64,000 nucleotides of DNA. Origin: Agrococcus sp. Marseille-P2731 (GTDB lineage Bacteria > Actinomycetota > Actinomycetes > Actinomycetales > Microbacteriaceae). Positions 50,988 through 59,027 of the stretch are shown piece by piece. The stretch's first letter is position 1. Each line of letters opens with the position of its first letter. The notes below the pieces were generated by a model. That model was not told where the DNA came from and did not search any database. It worked only from the letters and a program-made list of their open reading frames with translations. The stretch covers positions 1 to 64,000 of the forward strand of contig NZ_FPEG01000002.1 in the NCBI RefSeq assembly GCF_900117395.1, in the 5' to 3' direction. A program made the position numbers and the translations under genes.

Positions 50988-51875
50988 ATGAGCGCGAGCA
51001 AGGAAGAACTCGCTGCGTTCACTCGCATGTTCTCGTCCGCGGTCGTCCGTGAGCTCGGCAAGCAGGGTAAGTCGGGACTCCTCGCCCGACTGCTGTACCA
51101 GTCTGGCTCGGTTCAAACGTTGAGGCCTGAGGCGACCGTCGGTGATGCCTTCGACCACGCTTTTCACGTTCTGCGCTCGCTCGGGAACCGCGACGAGTAT
51201 GTGTACCGCTCCGCGATCACCCAGAAGATCTTGCTTGGCCGGCACAGCCTCCGCACGGCGTCGATGCTAGGTGAAGCGCGAGTCGGAACATCGAAGGCAG
51301 ACGTAGTTGTCTTCAACGGCACGTCGACTGCTTACGAGATCAAGTCTGAGCGCGATTCGTTGGCCCGCCTGCGGAGTCAAGTACTGGCCTACTCTCAGGT
51401 GTTCGCCGCAGTCAACGTGGTCACGAGTCCATCGCACGTAGAGCACGTGCTTCGACAAGTCCCCGAAGAAGTCGGCGTGCTCATCCTCACCGACCGATTC
51501 GCTCTGAGGGTGGAGAGGCGTGCAACATGTGACTCCTCTCGCACTGAACCACTCGCGATCCTCGACTTCGTCCGCCTCGACGAAGCGTCCGCCATCCTGC
51601 GAGAGATCGGCATCGAGCCTCCGAATGTTCCCAACACACAGATGCGCGGCGCGCTGAATGAACTGTTCGCTGACCTTGACCCAACACGCGTGCACGACCT
51701 CATGGTGACTACTCTGAGGTCGTCCCGCTCCCGAAGCTCGGCCGAGAACTACATCAAATCTATCCCGATGTCCCTGCGTGCTGCCATGCTTACGCTAAAG
51801 ATGAATGACGCGTCCAAGCAGAGGCTCCGCGACGCGACACGCTTGCCCGTAGGCGCCGCACTCGCTTGGAGATAG
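50988..51875 (+). CDS. sce7726-family protein, PD-(D/E)XK nuclease-like
   Basis: A 295-residue protein resembling the sce7726 family. The N-terminal half has EYVYRSAITQKILLGRHS, followed by a probable nuclease core: D105 in SKADVVVFNG, E117 and K119 in AYEIKSERD, and Q131 in RSQVLAYSQVF, a D-x11-E-x-K-x11-Q pattern of restriction-type PD-(D/E)XK folds. The rest is helical with no known motif. First gene of a tight operon, 3 bases before the beta-family gene. Likely a DNA-cleaving or DNA-sensing component; activity is an inference. Confidence 0.75.
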   Translation: MSASKEELAAFTRMFSSAVVRELGKQGKSGLLARLLYQSGSVQTLRPEATVGDAFDHAFHVLRSLGNRDEYVYRSAITQKILLGRHSLRTASMLGEARVGTSKADVVVFNGTSTAYEIKSERDSLARLRSQVLAYSQVFAAVNVVTSPSHVEHVLRQVPEEVGVLILTDRFALRVERRATCDSSRTEPLAILDFVRLDEASAILREIGIEPPNVPNTQMRGALNELFADLDPTRVHDLMVTTLRSSRSRSSAENYIKSIPMSLRAAMLTLKMNDASKQRLRDATRLPVGAALAWR

Positions 51876-51878
51876 CTC

Positions 51879-52826
51879 ATGTACTACCCGTACTTCCGAG
51901 GAAAGCAGTTCGAACTCCTCGCTCTCCGTGAGAGTGCAGAAGTGCTAGCCGAAGCCTCCTTCGTTCCCATCATCGAACCGGTGCGGGAATCCCTCAACGG
52001 CCTTGAGCGCGCACTTGCAGCAATCGGCGAGGCCGGCGGGCAGGCCATCGTGATCGTGAACCCTCGTCACGGCGACCATAAAGATGACGGGGCAAACATC
52101 AGTGCGTTCCTGAGCGAGAACTACAGGGGCAACGATGCCGTCTCCGCTGGAATCTTGCTCCTCAGCGGCACGAGCATCGACGAAGCCAAAGCCCTAATCT
52201 CGAACCACGCTCACCATAACCCGGCCATCGTCCATTCTGGATTCACAGCCGCGCGTGATATCGCTGAGTTTCTGCGTGACCGCGGAATTGATGCGACAAA
52301 TGTGTTCAGCGAGGATCATGCCAGCATGCTTTATCGTAAGCACTTTCGAAGCGGAGCCAGGGTGCTGGTGCGTGACGGCTTCGAGCAGAAGAAGAACGCG
52401 GATTACGACCCGTTTGAATTCTTCTCCGACCTTCACGTCACATTCCAGGATCTCAACATGGACGGATACGGTGATTTCCTCACTGTGGGGGACCGATACA
52501 CCGAAGGTGGCGGTCCGGCATACGCCGTTGCGATTCATCTCACGTACATCGACTCCACGAAGGATGACGCGATGTATGTGTATCACTTGAAGTCTGATTC
52601 GAACGATACGCCCACAGACCCGGCGGGCAAGTTCGCTGAGGCTCTCGCGAAACTCATCGCGAAGCTCGATAGTCCGGACTCCAAGCTCGTAGAAACATCG
52701 GCCGTTGAGGAGTTCCGGCGGCTTCATGCCACGCGTCACTTCCCGGGCCTCGGGTACATAAAGAAGCTTTCGATCCGGCATCACATCGAGACGCTCGCGG
52801 ACTATCACCGCAACGCGGATGCCTGA
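51879..52826 (+). CDS. sce7725/beta-family protein
   Basis: A 315-residue protein. The opening YYPYFRGKQFELLALRE, followed by FVPIIEPVRE and a regular beta-alpha pattern (AIVIVNPRHGD, SAGILLLSG, PAIVHSGF), matches the beta-protein family named after a phage T4 protein and called sce7725 in bacteria. The repeating units suggest a TIM-barrel-like fold. A conserved late segment ATRHFPGLGYIKKLSIRHHIETL closes it. No function is established. It is sandwiched between the nuclease-like and RES genes, overlapping the latter by eight bases. Confidence 0.78.
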   Translation: MYYPYFRGKQFELLALRESAEVLAEASFVPIIEPVRESLNGLERALAAIGEAGGQAIVIVNPRHGDHKDDGANISAFLSENYRGNDAVSAGILLLSGTSIDEAKALISNHAHHNPAIVHSGFTAARDIAEFLRDRGIDATNVFSEDHASMLYRKHFRSGARVLVRDGFEQKKNADYDPFEFFSDLHVTFQDLNMDGYGDFLTVGDRYTEGGGPAYAVAIHLTYIDSTKDDAMYVYHLKSDSNDTPTDPAGKFAEALAKLIAKLDSPDSKLVETSAVEEFRRLHATRHFPGLGYIKKLSIRHHIETLADYHRNADA

Positions 52827-53847
52827 ACGCCTATGCTGCGCTGAATGTTTCGGCGACGATTTCCTGCGCGACTTCATATCCGGCAAGCTCAACTCGAGTA
52901 CAGGGGTGTGCGCCTATTGCGATGTCGCTACCGTGACGCTTGTGGAACCATCTCTCCTCCGTGAGCAATTTGAGAATCTGCTTGCTATATACGATCCAGA
53001 CTCGAACGGACAACCACTACCCGCGTTGCTTCGACGGGACTGGGGGCTTTTTTCCGGTTCAGTGATGCGGAACGATCCAGCTGCCAAAGAGCTTCTCGCG
53101 GACATCCTCGACGATGGTGAGGTCGTGAGAAAGCTCTACTCGGCGTCGGACAAGTACAGGGCGACCAGCTTGGCCCACTGGGATGATCTGCGCATTGAGA
53201 TGATGCACGGTAATCGGTGGTTCCTGGAGCAAGAAATCGACTATGACCGTCTTCGGGAGCTGCTCGACTACCTAATCGTCGACCCGACGACGCTGAGCCC
53301 TGGCTGGCACCGCGCTCGTATCGTCAGTGATGATCCGTTTCCACTCGACAAGATGGGTGCTCCGCCCCCCAAGAAGGCGGGACACGGGCGGGCAAATCCT
53401 GCGGGCATCCCATACCTGTATCTCGGATCGAGCCCGACCACAGCGATATCGGAAGTGCGACCACACACTGGTGAGCTCGCGTGCGTCGCCGAGTTCGAGA
53501 TCCCCAGCATGAAGGCAGTCGACCTCCGGGCTCCACGGGCGCGCATCTCGCCGTTTGAGCTCAACGACGACGAAGTCGGGCAGATGCATGCAGATCTGCC
53601 ACTCCTTGAGCGTCTCGGGGACGAGCTCACTCGACCGGTGCTACCCCAGGGCGCGCCGTTCGAGTACGTCCCGAGTCAGCACCTGTGCGAGTTCATCAAG
53701 AGCTGTGGTTTCGATGGCGTTGTTTATAGAAGCTCTGTCAGTGAAGGCATTAACCTGGCGCTGTTCCATCCGGAGCAAGCGACTGGGGTCAGCGTGAACC
53801 AGTACGACGTTGCGAAGGTTGAGGTGCACGTCGCCTCCAAGGCATGA
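52819..53847 (+). CDS. Zinc-ribbon/HEPN-like plus RES-domain protein
   Basis: A 342-residue two-part protein. The N-terminus has a Zn-ribbon-like C7-x2-C10 and C31-x2-C34, then a helical region with R125-x4-H130, resembling the HEPN/RES N-terminal domain. Residues about 160-342 are a RES domain with R165/R167 (WHRARI), Y201 (YLYLG), E212 (ISEVR), S305/S306 (VVYRSS) and N312. RES proteins in Xre-RES toxin-antitoxin pairs destroy NAD+. Here no Xre antitoxin is adjacent, so control probably comes from the two partners. Last gene of the operon. Confidence 0.8.
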   Translation: MPERLCCAECFGDDFLRDFISGKLNSSTGVCAYCDVATVTLVEPSLLREQFENLLAIYDPDSNGQPLPALLRRDWGLFSGSVMRNDPAAKELLADILDDGEVVRKLYSASDKYRATSLAHWDDLRIEMMHGNRWFLEQEIDYDRLRELLDYLIVDPTTLSPGWHRARIVSDDPFPLDKMGAPPPKKAGHGRANPAGIPYLYLGSSPTTAISEVRPHTGELACVAEFEIPSMKAVDLRAPRARISPFELNDDEVGQMHADLPLLERLGDELTRPVLPQGAPFEYVPSQHLCEFIKSCGFDGVVYRSSVSEGINLALFHPEQATGVSVNQYDVAKVEVHVASKA

Positions 53848-54248
53848 TGCGCTTACGGCTCAAGCTGCCCAAAAGATCGTCCTAGAGTTTCGCACCGGCG
53901 GCAGTCCTCCGTCCGGCTCGATCTCCTCGGTGACTTTCGCCGGAGCGATGTGAGGAGAGGCAACAACGAGGCCGCTCGGGTACGCCGTGCCTATGATCTT
54001 CAGCCAAGAGTGTGAGCATCGGCCCGTACCTGATCGATGGAGCAAAGAGCGCGAAGCACTCACACAAAGCTCACGTAAACCCCGCGCCGAGGGGCCGAAC
54101 GGCTACCAAGATCCGGGACCTGGCCGGGACCTGGCCGGGACCTGACGCATACAATCCATGCAAGTCATGACGTGAAATTGCGCCGTCTGAGGGGCATCGA
54201 ATCCCGGAAAATCAAGGAATCGGTCCGACCCGTCTACCTAGGGGTCAA
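53848..54248 (+). other. Island right end, no convincing gene
   Basis: About 400 bases hold no gene I can support. A minus-strand ORF (53860-54063) has a coding-like stretch IIGTAYPSGLVVASPHIAP but no family. An 11-bp tandem repeat GGGACCTGGCC occurs 2.7 times at 54115-54144. This is where an integrase or excisionase would often be found, and only decayed sequence may remain. Confidence 0.5.
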
Positions 54249-54283
54249 GGGGTCGCAGGTTCAAATCCTGTCAGCCCGACAGA
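54249..54283 (+). repeat. attR, duplicate of tRNA-Pro 3' end
   Basis: Identical for 35 bases to 45720-45754. The 5' half of the tRNA is absent here, so this is not a second tRNA gene. Confidence 0.9.
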
Positions 54284-54285
54284 GA

Positions 54286-54317
54286 AGCCCTGATGAGAAG
54301 CTGTTCTCATCAGGGCT
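54286..54317 (+). terminator. Hairpin after attR (ancestral tRNA terminator)
   Basis: Arms AGCCCTGATGAGAA and TTCTCATCAGGGCT around a four-base loop lie three bases after attR. This was probably the terminator of tRNA-Pro before the island inserted. Confidence 0.65.
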
Positions 54318-54342
54318 CTGCTGTTCCCGCGCGGGTCTCTGA

Positions 54343-55023
54343 CTAACCTCGGCTGCTCGGCGCGGACGCCCCACGCTGGGCGGGTGTCCGCGCCCGCCAA
54401 AGCGCCACGGCGAGCCAGAGCACGGCGGCGGCCGTCAGGAGGCCGTGCGCGATGCGACCGGCCGGGGACAGGAAGAACTGGGGCAGGTACAGCGCGATCA
54501 TCGTGGCGAGCGGTGCAGCGGCGTACCGCGGGAGCACCCCGCCGCGCCACACGGCGATCGCCAGCGTGACCGTTCCCGCTGCGACGCAGAGGAGCCCCGC
54601 GACGAAGACGGACAGCTGGAGCGCCCCGGATCGGATCGCTTCCGACATCAGGAGGATCGTCGACTCGTCGTCGGTGATCGCGTGCAGCGCGAAGGTCTCG
54701 GCGCCGTAGTAGAGCAGCGTCAGGCCGACCCCTGCCAAGAGCAGGGGGAGCGCGGCGCGAGCAGCACTGGCCCCTGGCGTCGCGATGTGCACATCGCGCA
54801 GCGGGATCGCGCCGAGCGCGAGGAGGACGAAGGCGACCGCGCCGATCAGATGGGCGGCCACCCACCACGGGGAACCGAAGGCCTCGGCGAGACCCGTCGC
54901 GGTGTCGAGCTTGTCGGACCAGGGCCGCAGCAGTGGGAAGAGCGCGAAGAGCACGCCGCTGCACGCCAGCGCGGCGGCGCCCCCAAGGTGACCGGTGACG
55001 GCATCACCGGACAGGCGAGTCAT
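54343..55023 (-). CDS. Integral membrane protein, TetR-linked
   Basis: A 226-residue protein with about six predicted transmembrane helices (for example AALACSGVLFALFPLLRPW, LIGAVAFVLLALGAIPL, LFVAGLL-like FVAGLLCVAAGTVTLAIAV). No catalytic motif is visible. ATG 55023 lies inside the end of the TetR gene (20-base overlap), so the regulator and membrane protein form one unit. Possible role in stress or small-molecule export, not demonstrable. Confidence 0.75.
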   Translation of the reverse strand: MTRLSGDAVTGHLGGAAALACSGVLFALFPLLRPWSDKLDTATGLAEAFGSPWWVAAHLIGAVAFVLLALGAIPLRDVHIATPGASAARAALPLLLAGVGLTLLYYGAETFALHAITDDESTILLMSEAIRSGALQLSVFVAGLLCVAAGTVTLAIAVWRGGVLPRYAAAPLATMIALYLPQFFLSPAGRIAHGLLTAAAVLWLAVALWRARTPAQRGASAPSSRG

Positions 55024-55615
55024 CACGCTCCTCAGTGAGAGATGGGCTCGGAGGCAACGTCGACAGGAACCCGGCGACCATGCGCGCGAAGCTCTCGTCG
55101 ATCTCCTCAGCGAGACCGAACCCGTTGCTCGACTCGATGTCGGCGAAGCCGTGCACCATGGCTCGCAGGCTGCGTGTGACGTGGATCGCATCCGTGCCTC
55201 CGATGGCGCAGCCGCGCAGCACCGCCAGGATGACGTCCAGCTGCCGCTGCGCGGCCTCCGCTGTTCGAGCGTCGCGCAGCGGGTCAGAGGGGATGGCGGC
55301 GTACCGCTTCGGATGGGACGCGGCGTAGTCGCGGTACGCATGCATGAGTGCCGCGACGGCGTCAGCGCCGCTGCGTCCCATTGCGGCCGAGGTGAGCACC
55401 TCGGTGATCTCGGTCAGCACCCGCTCGGCCACCGAGGCCTTCAGGTCGGCGAGGCCGCCCACGTGCTTGTACAGCGATGGACCTCGCACGCCAGTGCGCT
55501 CGGCGATCGCCGCCATGGTCAGCGCGGCGAGGCCGTGCGCATCGATCTCGGCGAGCGCGGCGTCGGCGATCGCGCTCGGGGTGAGCTTGGCACGCGAGTC
55601 CTGCGCGCTACGCAC
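55004..55615 (-). CDS. TetR-family transcriptional regulator
   Basis: A 203-residue regulator. The helix-turn-helix is LTMAAIAERTGVRGPSLYKHVGGLADL; the C-terminal part carries the TetR_C (WHG-like) ligand domain with YAAIPSDPLRDARTAEAAQRQ. GTG start at 55615. Two inverted repeats just upstream (55619-55635 and 55641-55655) are probable autoregulatory operators. Confidence 0.88.
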   Translation of the reverse strand: MRSAQDSRAKLTPSAIADAALAEIDAHGLAALTMAAIAERTGVRGPSLYKHVGGLADLKASVAERVLTEITEVLTSAAMGRSGADAVAALMHAYRDYAASHPKRYAAIPSDPLRDARTAEAAQRQLDVILAVLRGCAIGGTDAIHVTRSLRAMVHGFADIESSNGFGLAEEIDESFARMVAGFLSTLPPSPSLTEERDDSPVR

Positions 55616-55618
55616 GTT

Positions 55619-55655
55619 GGCTACGATCCATAGCCAGAACGCTACAAGCAGTAGC
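55619..55655 (-). promoter_or_regulatory. Paired inverted repeats, candidate TetR operators
   Basis: GGCTA-N7-TAGCC (55619-55635) and GCTAC-N5-GTAGC (55641-55655) lie directly before the TetR start. Both share a GGCTAC-like half-site. Confidence 0.5.
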
Positions 55656-55723
55656 CGCTGAAGGCAAGGAGAGGCAGCTCCTCGGCGCCCCGCGGAGATG
55701 CGTGAGGCTTCTTTGCCCCGGGA

Positions 55724-57163
55724 CTAGGCGAGCTTCGCGGGGGAGCTGGGCTCAGCCATCGCGAGCCGCGCCGCCGTCCCGATCACCGCCGAGTACGTCG
55801 GGTAGGCGAAGCGCACCTCGGCGAGCGTCTGCACGTGCACGCCCGCCGCCATCGCCGTCGTCACGGCCTGGATGACCTCGACCGCGTTCTCGCCCACGGC
55901 GTGCGCCCCGAGCACGGTCGTGCGGCGGCGGTCCACGACGAGCTTGAGGAATCCCGAGTCTCGGTCGTCGATGACGGCGCGGTCGAGCTGTTCGTACGGC
56001 GCCGTCACGACCACGCACTGCGGGTCCCGCTCCCGGGCCTCGTCCTCGGTGAAGCCGACACCCGCGTAGTCCGGGTCGGTGAACCCGCCGGCCGGCAGCA
56101 GCGTGTGCGGGGCGCGCACGCTCGCGCCGAGCACCGCGTTCTCGGCCGCGGCCTCGCCCTCGAACTGCGCTGCCTGCACGAGCATGTCGCGGCCGTTGGC
56201 GTCACCGACGGCGAAGATGTGCGGCACAGCGGTGCGCAGGTAGCGGTCGGCGGGGATCGCGCCGCGCTGGATCTCGAGCCCCGCGTGCTCGAGCCCCAAA
56301 TCGTGCACGTCGGCCGGCCAGCCGGTTGCCATGATGACGGCGTCGACCTCGATGCTGCGCTCGGTCGGCTCAGCCTCCTCGTCGGCGCCGCCCTCGCGCT
56401 CGGTCCACACCAGGTCGATAGCGCCGGACGCCGAGCGCTCGAGTCGGGAGACGCCCGCGATGCCCGTGCGGACATCCACGCCGTGACTGCGGAACGCCTC
56501 GGTCACGTGTGCCGACACATCGGCATCCGAGGGCATCAGGATGCGCGGCGCGACGTCGAGGAGGGTGACGGATGCGCCGAACGCGTCGAGCACCGTGACG
56601 AGCTGCGCACCGGTGTTGCCGCCACCGACGACGGCCACGCGTTCCGGCAGCGCGGGCAGGTCGAGCACCTCGTCCGGCACGATCGCGAGCTCGGCGCCGG
56701 GGATCGGCAGGCGCCGCGCGTGCCCGCCGACGCACACGAGGATCGAGTCGCCGACGAGCCGCCTCCCGCTGTCGAGCTGCAGCGTCTGCTGGTCGACGAA
56801 GCGAGCGCGGCCCTCCTGGATGAGCTCGACGCCGGCGTCGGCGAAGCGCTCGGCCTCGCGCTTCACAGCGCGCACCTCGTCGACGCGCGAGTGCACGCGC
56901 TCCACCGTGCGCCGCCAGTCGACCCGCACGTCGCCCGTCTCGATGCCGTACTCGCCCGCGGCGCGCGCCTCGCGCACGAGTCGCGCCGCCTTCGCGAGCA
57001 CGCGGGTCGGCACGCAGCCGGTGTTCACGCACGTGCCGCCCGTGCGCGCCGCCTCGACGACGGCGACGGATGCGCCGAGCTCGGCGGCTCGGAGCGCGGC
57101 CGCGGTGCCTGCGGGGCCAGCGCCGATGACGACGACGTCGTAGCGGGCGGGGGAGTCGGTCAT
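55724..57163 (-). CDS. Pyridine nucleotide-disulfide oxidoreductase
   Basis: A 479-residue class I flavoprotein of the dihydrolipoamide dehydrogenase/mercuric reductase family. FAD motif VVIGAGPAGTAAA, redox pair C45/C50 in GGTCVNTGCVPT, NAD motif VVGGGNTGAQL and FAVGDANGRDMLVQAA are intact. The C-terminal catalytic His-Glu of lipoamide dehydrogenase is missing; the site reads FAYPTYSAVIG, so lipoamide is unlikely to be the substrate. It may reduce another disulfide, quinone or metal. ATG 57163 starts the protein; the open frame upstream is antisense noise. Confidence 0.88.
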   Translation of the reverse strand: MTDSPARYDVVVIGAGPAGTAAALRAAELGASVAVVEAARTGGTCVNTGCVPTRVLAKAARLVREARAAGEYGIETGDVRVDWRRTVERVHSRVDEVRAVKREAERFADAGVELIQEGRARFVDQQTLQLDSGRRLVGDSILVCVGGHARRLPIPGAELAIVPDEVLDLPALPERVAVVGGGNTGAQLVTVLDAFGASVTLLDVAPRILMPSDADVSAHVTEAFRSHGVDVRTGIAGVSRLERSASGAIDLVWTEREGGADEEAEPTERSIEVDAVIMATGWPADVHDLGLEHAGLEIQRGAIPADRYLRTAVPHIFAVGDANGRDMLVQAAQFEGEAAAENAVLGASVRAPHTLLPAGGFTDPDYAGVGFTEDEARERDPQCVVVTAPYEQLDRAVIDDRDSGFLKLVVDRRRTTVLGAHAVGENAVEVIQAVTTAMAAGVHVQTLAEVRFAYPTYSAVIGTAARLAMAEPSSPAKLA

Positions 57164-57267
57164 GGGTGCTCCAGACGTGGACGCGGGGCTGCTCTCAGTA
57201 TGGACGCTGGAGGTCGAGCAGCGGATGAGTTCGCGAGCGGGCCCTGGAGGCACGGACCACCGGCGGC

Positions 57268-58029
57268 TCAGGAGCGCAAGTAGGAGGCGCCGTTGAAGTC
57301 GAGCACGCCGCCGGATGACCAGGCGGCCGCGGGCGAGCTCAGGAAGAGGACGGCCTCGGCGACCTCGTCCGGCGTGCCGACGCGCCCGAACGGGCTCTGC
57401 GCGCGGAGGTGCTCTCCAGCGGTGCCCTCGATGTTCTCGGTCTGCCGGTCGGTGCTGATGAACCCCGGCGCGATCGACGTCACGACGATGCCGTGCGGCG
57501 CGAGCGCCACCGCCATCGACTGGCCGAAGGCGTGCAGCCCGGCCTTCGCGGCACCGTATGCGGGGAAGTCGGGCTCGCCGCGGTATGCGCCGCGGGATCC
57601 GACGTTCACGACGAATCCCGGCGCCTCGCGGTCGATCAAACGACGCGCGACGAGGTAGGTCATGTGCGCGGCGCCGAGGAGATCGACGTCCACGATCGTT
57701 CGCCACGCTGCCTGCCAGGCCTCGTAGTCGACCTCGTCGACCCCATGACGATTCTCGTCGTTCGGCGCGACGGCGGCGTTGTTGACCAGGATGTCCACGC
57801 CGCCGAGGGCTTCGTCGGCGGTTCGAACGATCTCGGCGGCCACTTCCGGGTCGCTGAGATCGCCACCGACGATGACGTGGCCCGTGCCCGCCATCGCCCG
57901 AACCGTCTCCTCCGCCGCGGACCGGTCAGCCCCATAGTGCACCGCGACGCGGTCACCGCGCGCGGCGAGAGCGCAGGCGATCGCGCGGCCGATGCCGCGC
58001 GAGGCTCCCGTGACCAGTGCAGCCGACAT
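57268..58029 (-). CDS. Short-chain dehydrogenase/reductase
   Basis: A 253-residue classical SDR. TGASRGIGRAIA binds NAD(P), NNAAV follows, and the catalytic Ser and Tyr-x3-Lys are in NVGSRGAYRGEPDFPAYGAAKAG. The end is GGVLDFNGASYLRS. Similar to FabG-type oxidoreductases; substrate unknown. Nine bases separate it from the upstream glutaredoxin gene, so they are likely co-transcribed. Confidence 0.9.
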   Translation of the reverse strand: MSAALVTGASRGIGRAIACALAARGDRVAVHYGADRSAAEETVRAMAGTGHVIVGGDLSDPEVAAEIVRTADEALGGVDILVNNAAVAPNDENRHGVDEVDYEAWQAAWRTIVDVDLLGAAHMTYLVARRLIDREAPGFVVNVGSRGAYRGEPDFPAYGAAKAGLHAFGQSMAVALAPHGIVVTSIAPGFISTDRQTENIEGTAGEHLRAQSPFGRVGTPDEVAEAVLFLSSPAAAWSSGGVLDFNGASYLRS

Positions 58030-58038
58030 GACGCCCGC

Positions 58039-58293
58039 TCAGATGAGCGCGAGCTCGCGCAGCTTGGCCTCGACCTCGGCGTTCGACGGCTCCACCTGGT
58101 GGGCGCCATCGGGGAAGACCACGACAGGGATGTTCATGCGGCCCGCGATGCGCTGCGCCTCTGCCGCCGCCTCGTCGTCGTGCTCGACGTCGATGTACTC
58201 GTAGTCGACGGGCAGCACGTCGAGCTGCTGCTTCGTGCGTCGGCAGTCGCGGCACCAGTCGGCACCGTAGACCCGGATCGTCTGCTCGCTCAT
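58039..58293 (-). CDS. Glutaredoxin-like protein (mycoredoxin type)
   Basis: An 84-residue thioredoxin-fold protein with C14-x2-C17 (ADWCRDCRRTK), the cis-Pro segment NIPVVVF and a helical tail. Actinobacteria use such mycoredoxins with mycothiol to reduce mixed disulfides. The GADWCRDC form is common among actinobacterial mycoredoxin-like proteins, but substrate specificity is not evident. Confidence 0.88.
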   Translation of the reverse strand: MSEQTIRVYGADWCRDCRRTKQQLDVLPVDYEYIDVEHDDEAAAEAQRIAGRMNIPVVVFPDGAHQVEPSNAEVEAKLRELALI

Positions 58294-58336
58294 CGCTCCA
58301 CCCTAAGTGCCGCGGGTGTGAGCCGCGCCGAGTCGC

Positions 58337-59014
58337 TCAGCCGGCGACCCGCTCCGCGTACACGACGCGATTCTCGTCGTAGGTCGCGCTCGCGGGGTCG
58401 AAGACGCCGCCGCAGGTGATGAGCCGCAGCTCGTCTGCCGCGGTCGCGCCGAACACGTCGCCGGTCGGGAAGTCGGCCTTCACGTAGTCCGCCACCTCGG
58501 TGACGACGTAGCGGAAGACGGTGCCCGCCGCATCCGTCACCTCGACAGCGTCGCCACCGCGCAGCTCGTGCAGCCGGTGGAAGATGCCCGGCCCTGTCGT
58601 CGAGTCGACGTGCGCGGCGATGACGGTCGGCCCGTGCCCGCCCGGCCGCCCGCCGCCGGTGAACCAGCCGACGTCGTCGTAGTAGAAGGGCACCTCCATG
58701 TCGCCCTCGGCCGTGATGCCGAGGTCGATGAGCGGTTCCGACAGGTCGATGGATGCGATGGTCACGTTGGCAGGCGCAAGGGGCGTCACCGCGGAGTCGT
58801 CGGGCAGCGGCGCCGCCGACGGCTCAGGTGCGGGTGTGGAGGGCTGCTGCGTCGCTTCGGCCGCAGTCGACGGGGTCGCCGCGGGCTCCGTGTTCGCCGT
58901 CGGCGCCGCGCATCCGGTCACCGCGACCAGGACGAGGAGCGCCGCGGCGCACGCGGGCCGCAGCGCCCGACCGGTGAGGGTCGAGCGCTGCGGCGACTGC
59001 GAGGAAGTGCGCAT
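58337..59014 (-). CDS. Class F-type sortase, lipoprotein-anchored
   Basis: A 225-residue sortase. An N-terminal signal ends in a lipobox VTGC (C35), then a Thr/Pro/Ala-rich spacer to about residue 80, then the sortase barrel with H135 (IAAHVDS), C201 (LITCGG) and R216 (DENRVVY). All three catalytic residues are present. The short catalytic domain and DLG...P pattern fit class F of Actinobacteria. It lies 13 bases after a CHRD surface protein that is its likely substrate. Confidence 0.87.
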   Translation of the reverse strand: MRTSSQSPQRSTLTGRALRPACAAALLVLVAVTGCAAPTANTEPAATPSTAAEATQQPSTPAPEPSAAPLPDDSAVTPLAPANVTIASIDLSEPLIDLGITAEGDMEVPFYYDDVGWFTGGGRPGGHGPTVIAAHVDSTTGPGIFHRLHELRGGDAVEVTDAAGTVFRYVVTEVADYVKADFPTGDVFGATAADELRLITCGGVFDPASATYDENRVVYAERVAG

Positions 59015-59027
59015 CAGACCTGGAGAA

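Larger units (their letters stand above)
45720..54283 (+). mobile_element. Genomic island integrated in tRNA-Pro(GGG), defence cargo
   Basis: A perfect 35-bp direct repeat of the tRNA 3' end (45720-45754 and 54249-54283) bounds 8.5 kb. Near-matching flanks stretch the similarity to 48 of 50 bases. The DNA between is visibly richer in A/T, uses codons that neighbours avoid, and carries defence-type genes and decayed remnants. No tyrosine or serine integrase, excisionase, replication or transfer gene is recognisable, so the element is either a decayed integrative element or a satellite that uses another element's integrase. Confidence 0.85.

Noticed and set aside
54249..54283. Second tRNA-Pro gene
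   Set aside because: Only the 3' half is present; there is no acceptor 5' strand, D-arm or anticodon.
54185..54300. ORF ending KGSQVQILSARQR across attR
   Set aside because: This peptide is simply the tRNA 3' end read as protein, a known artefact.
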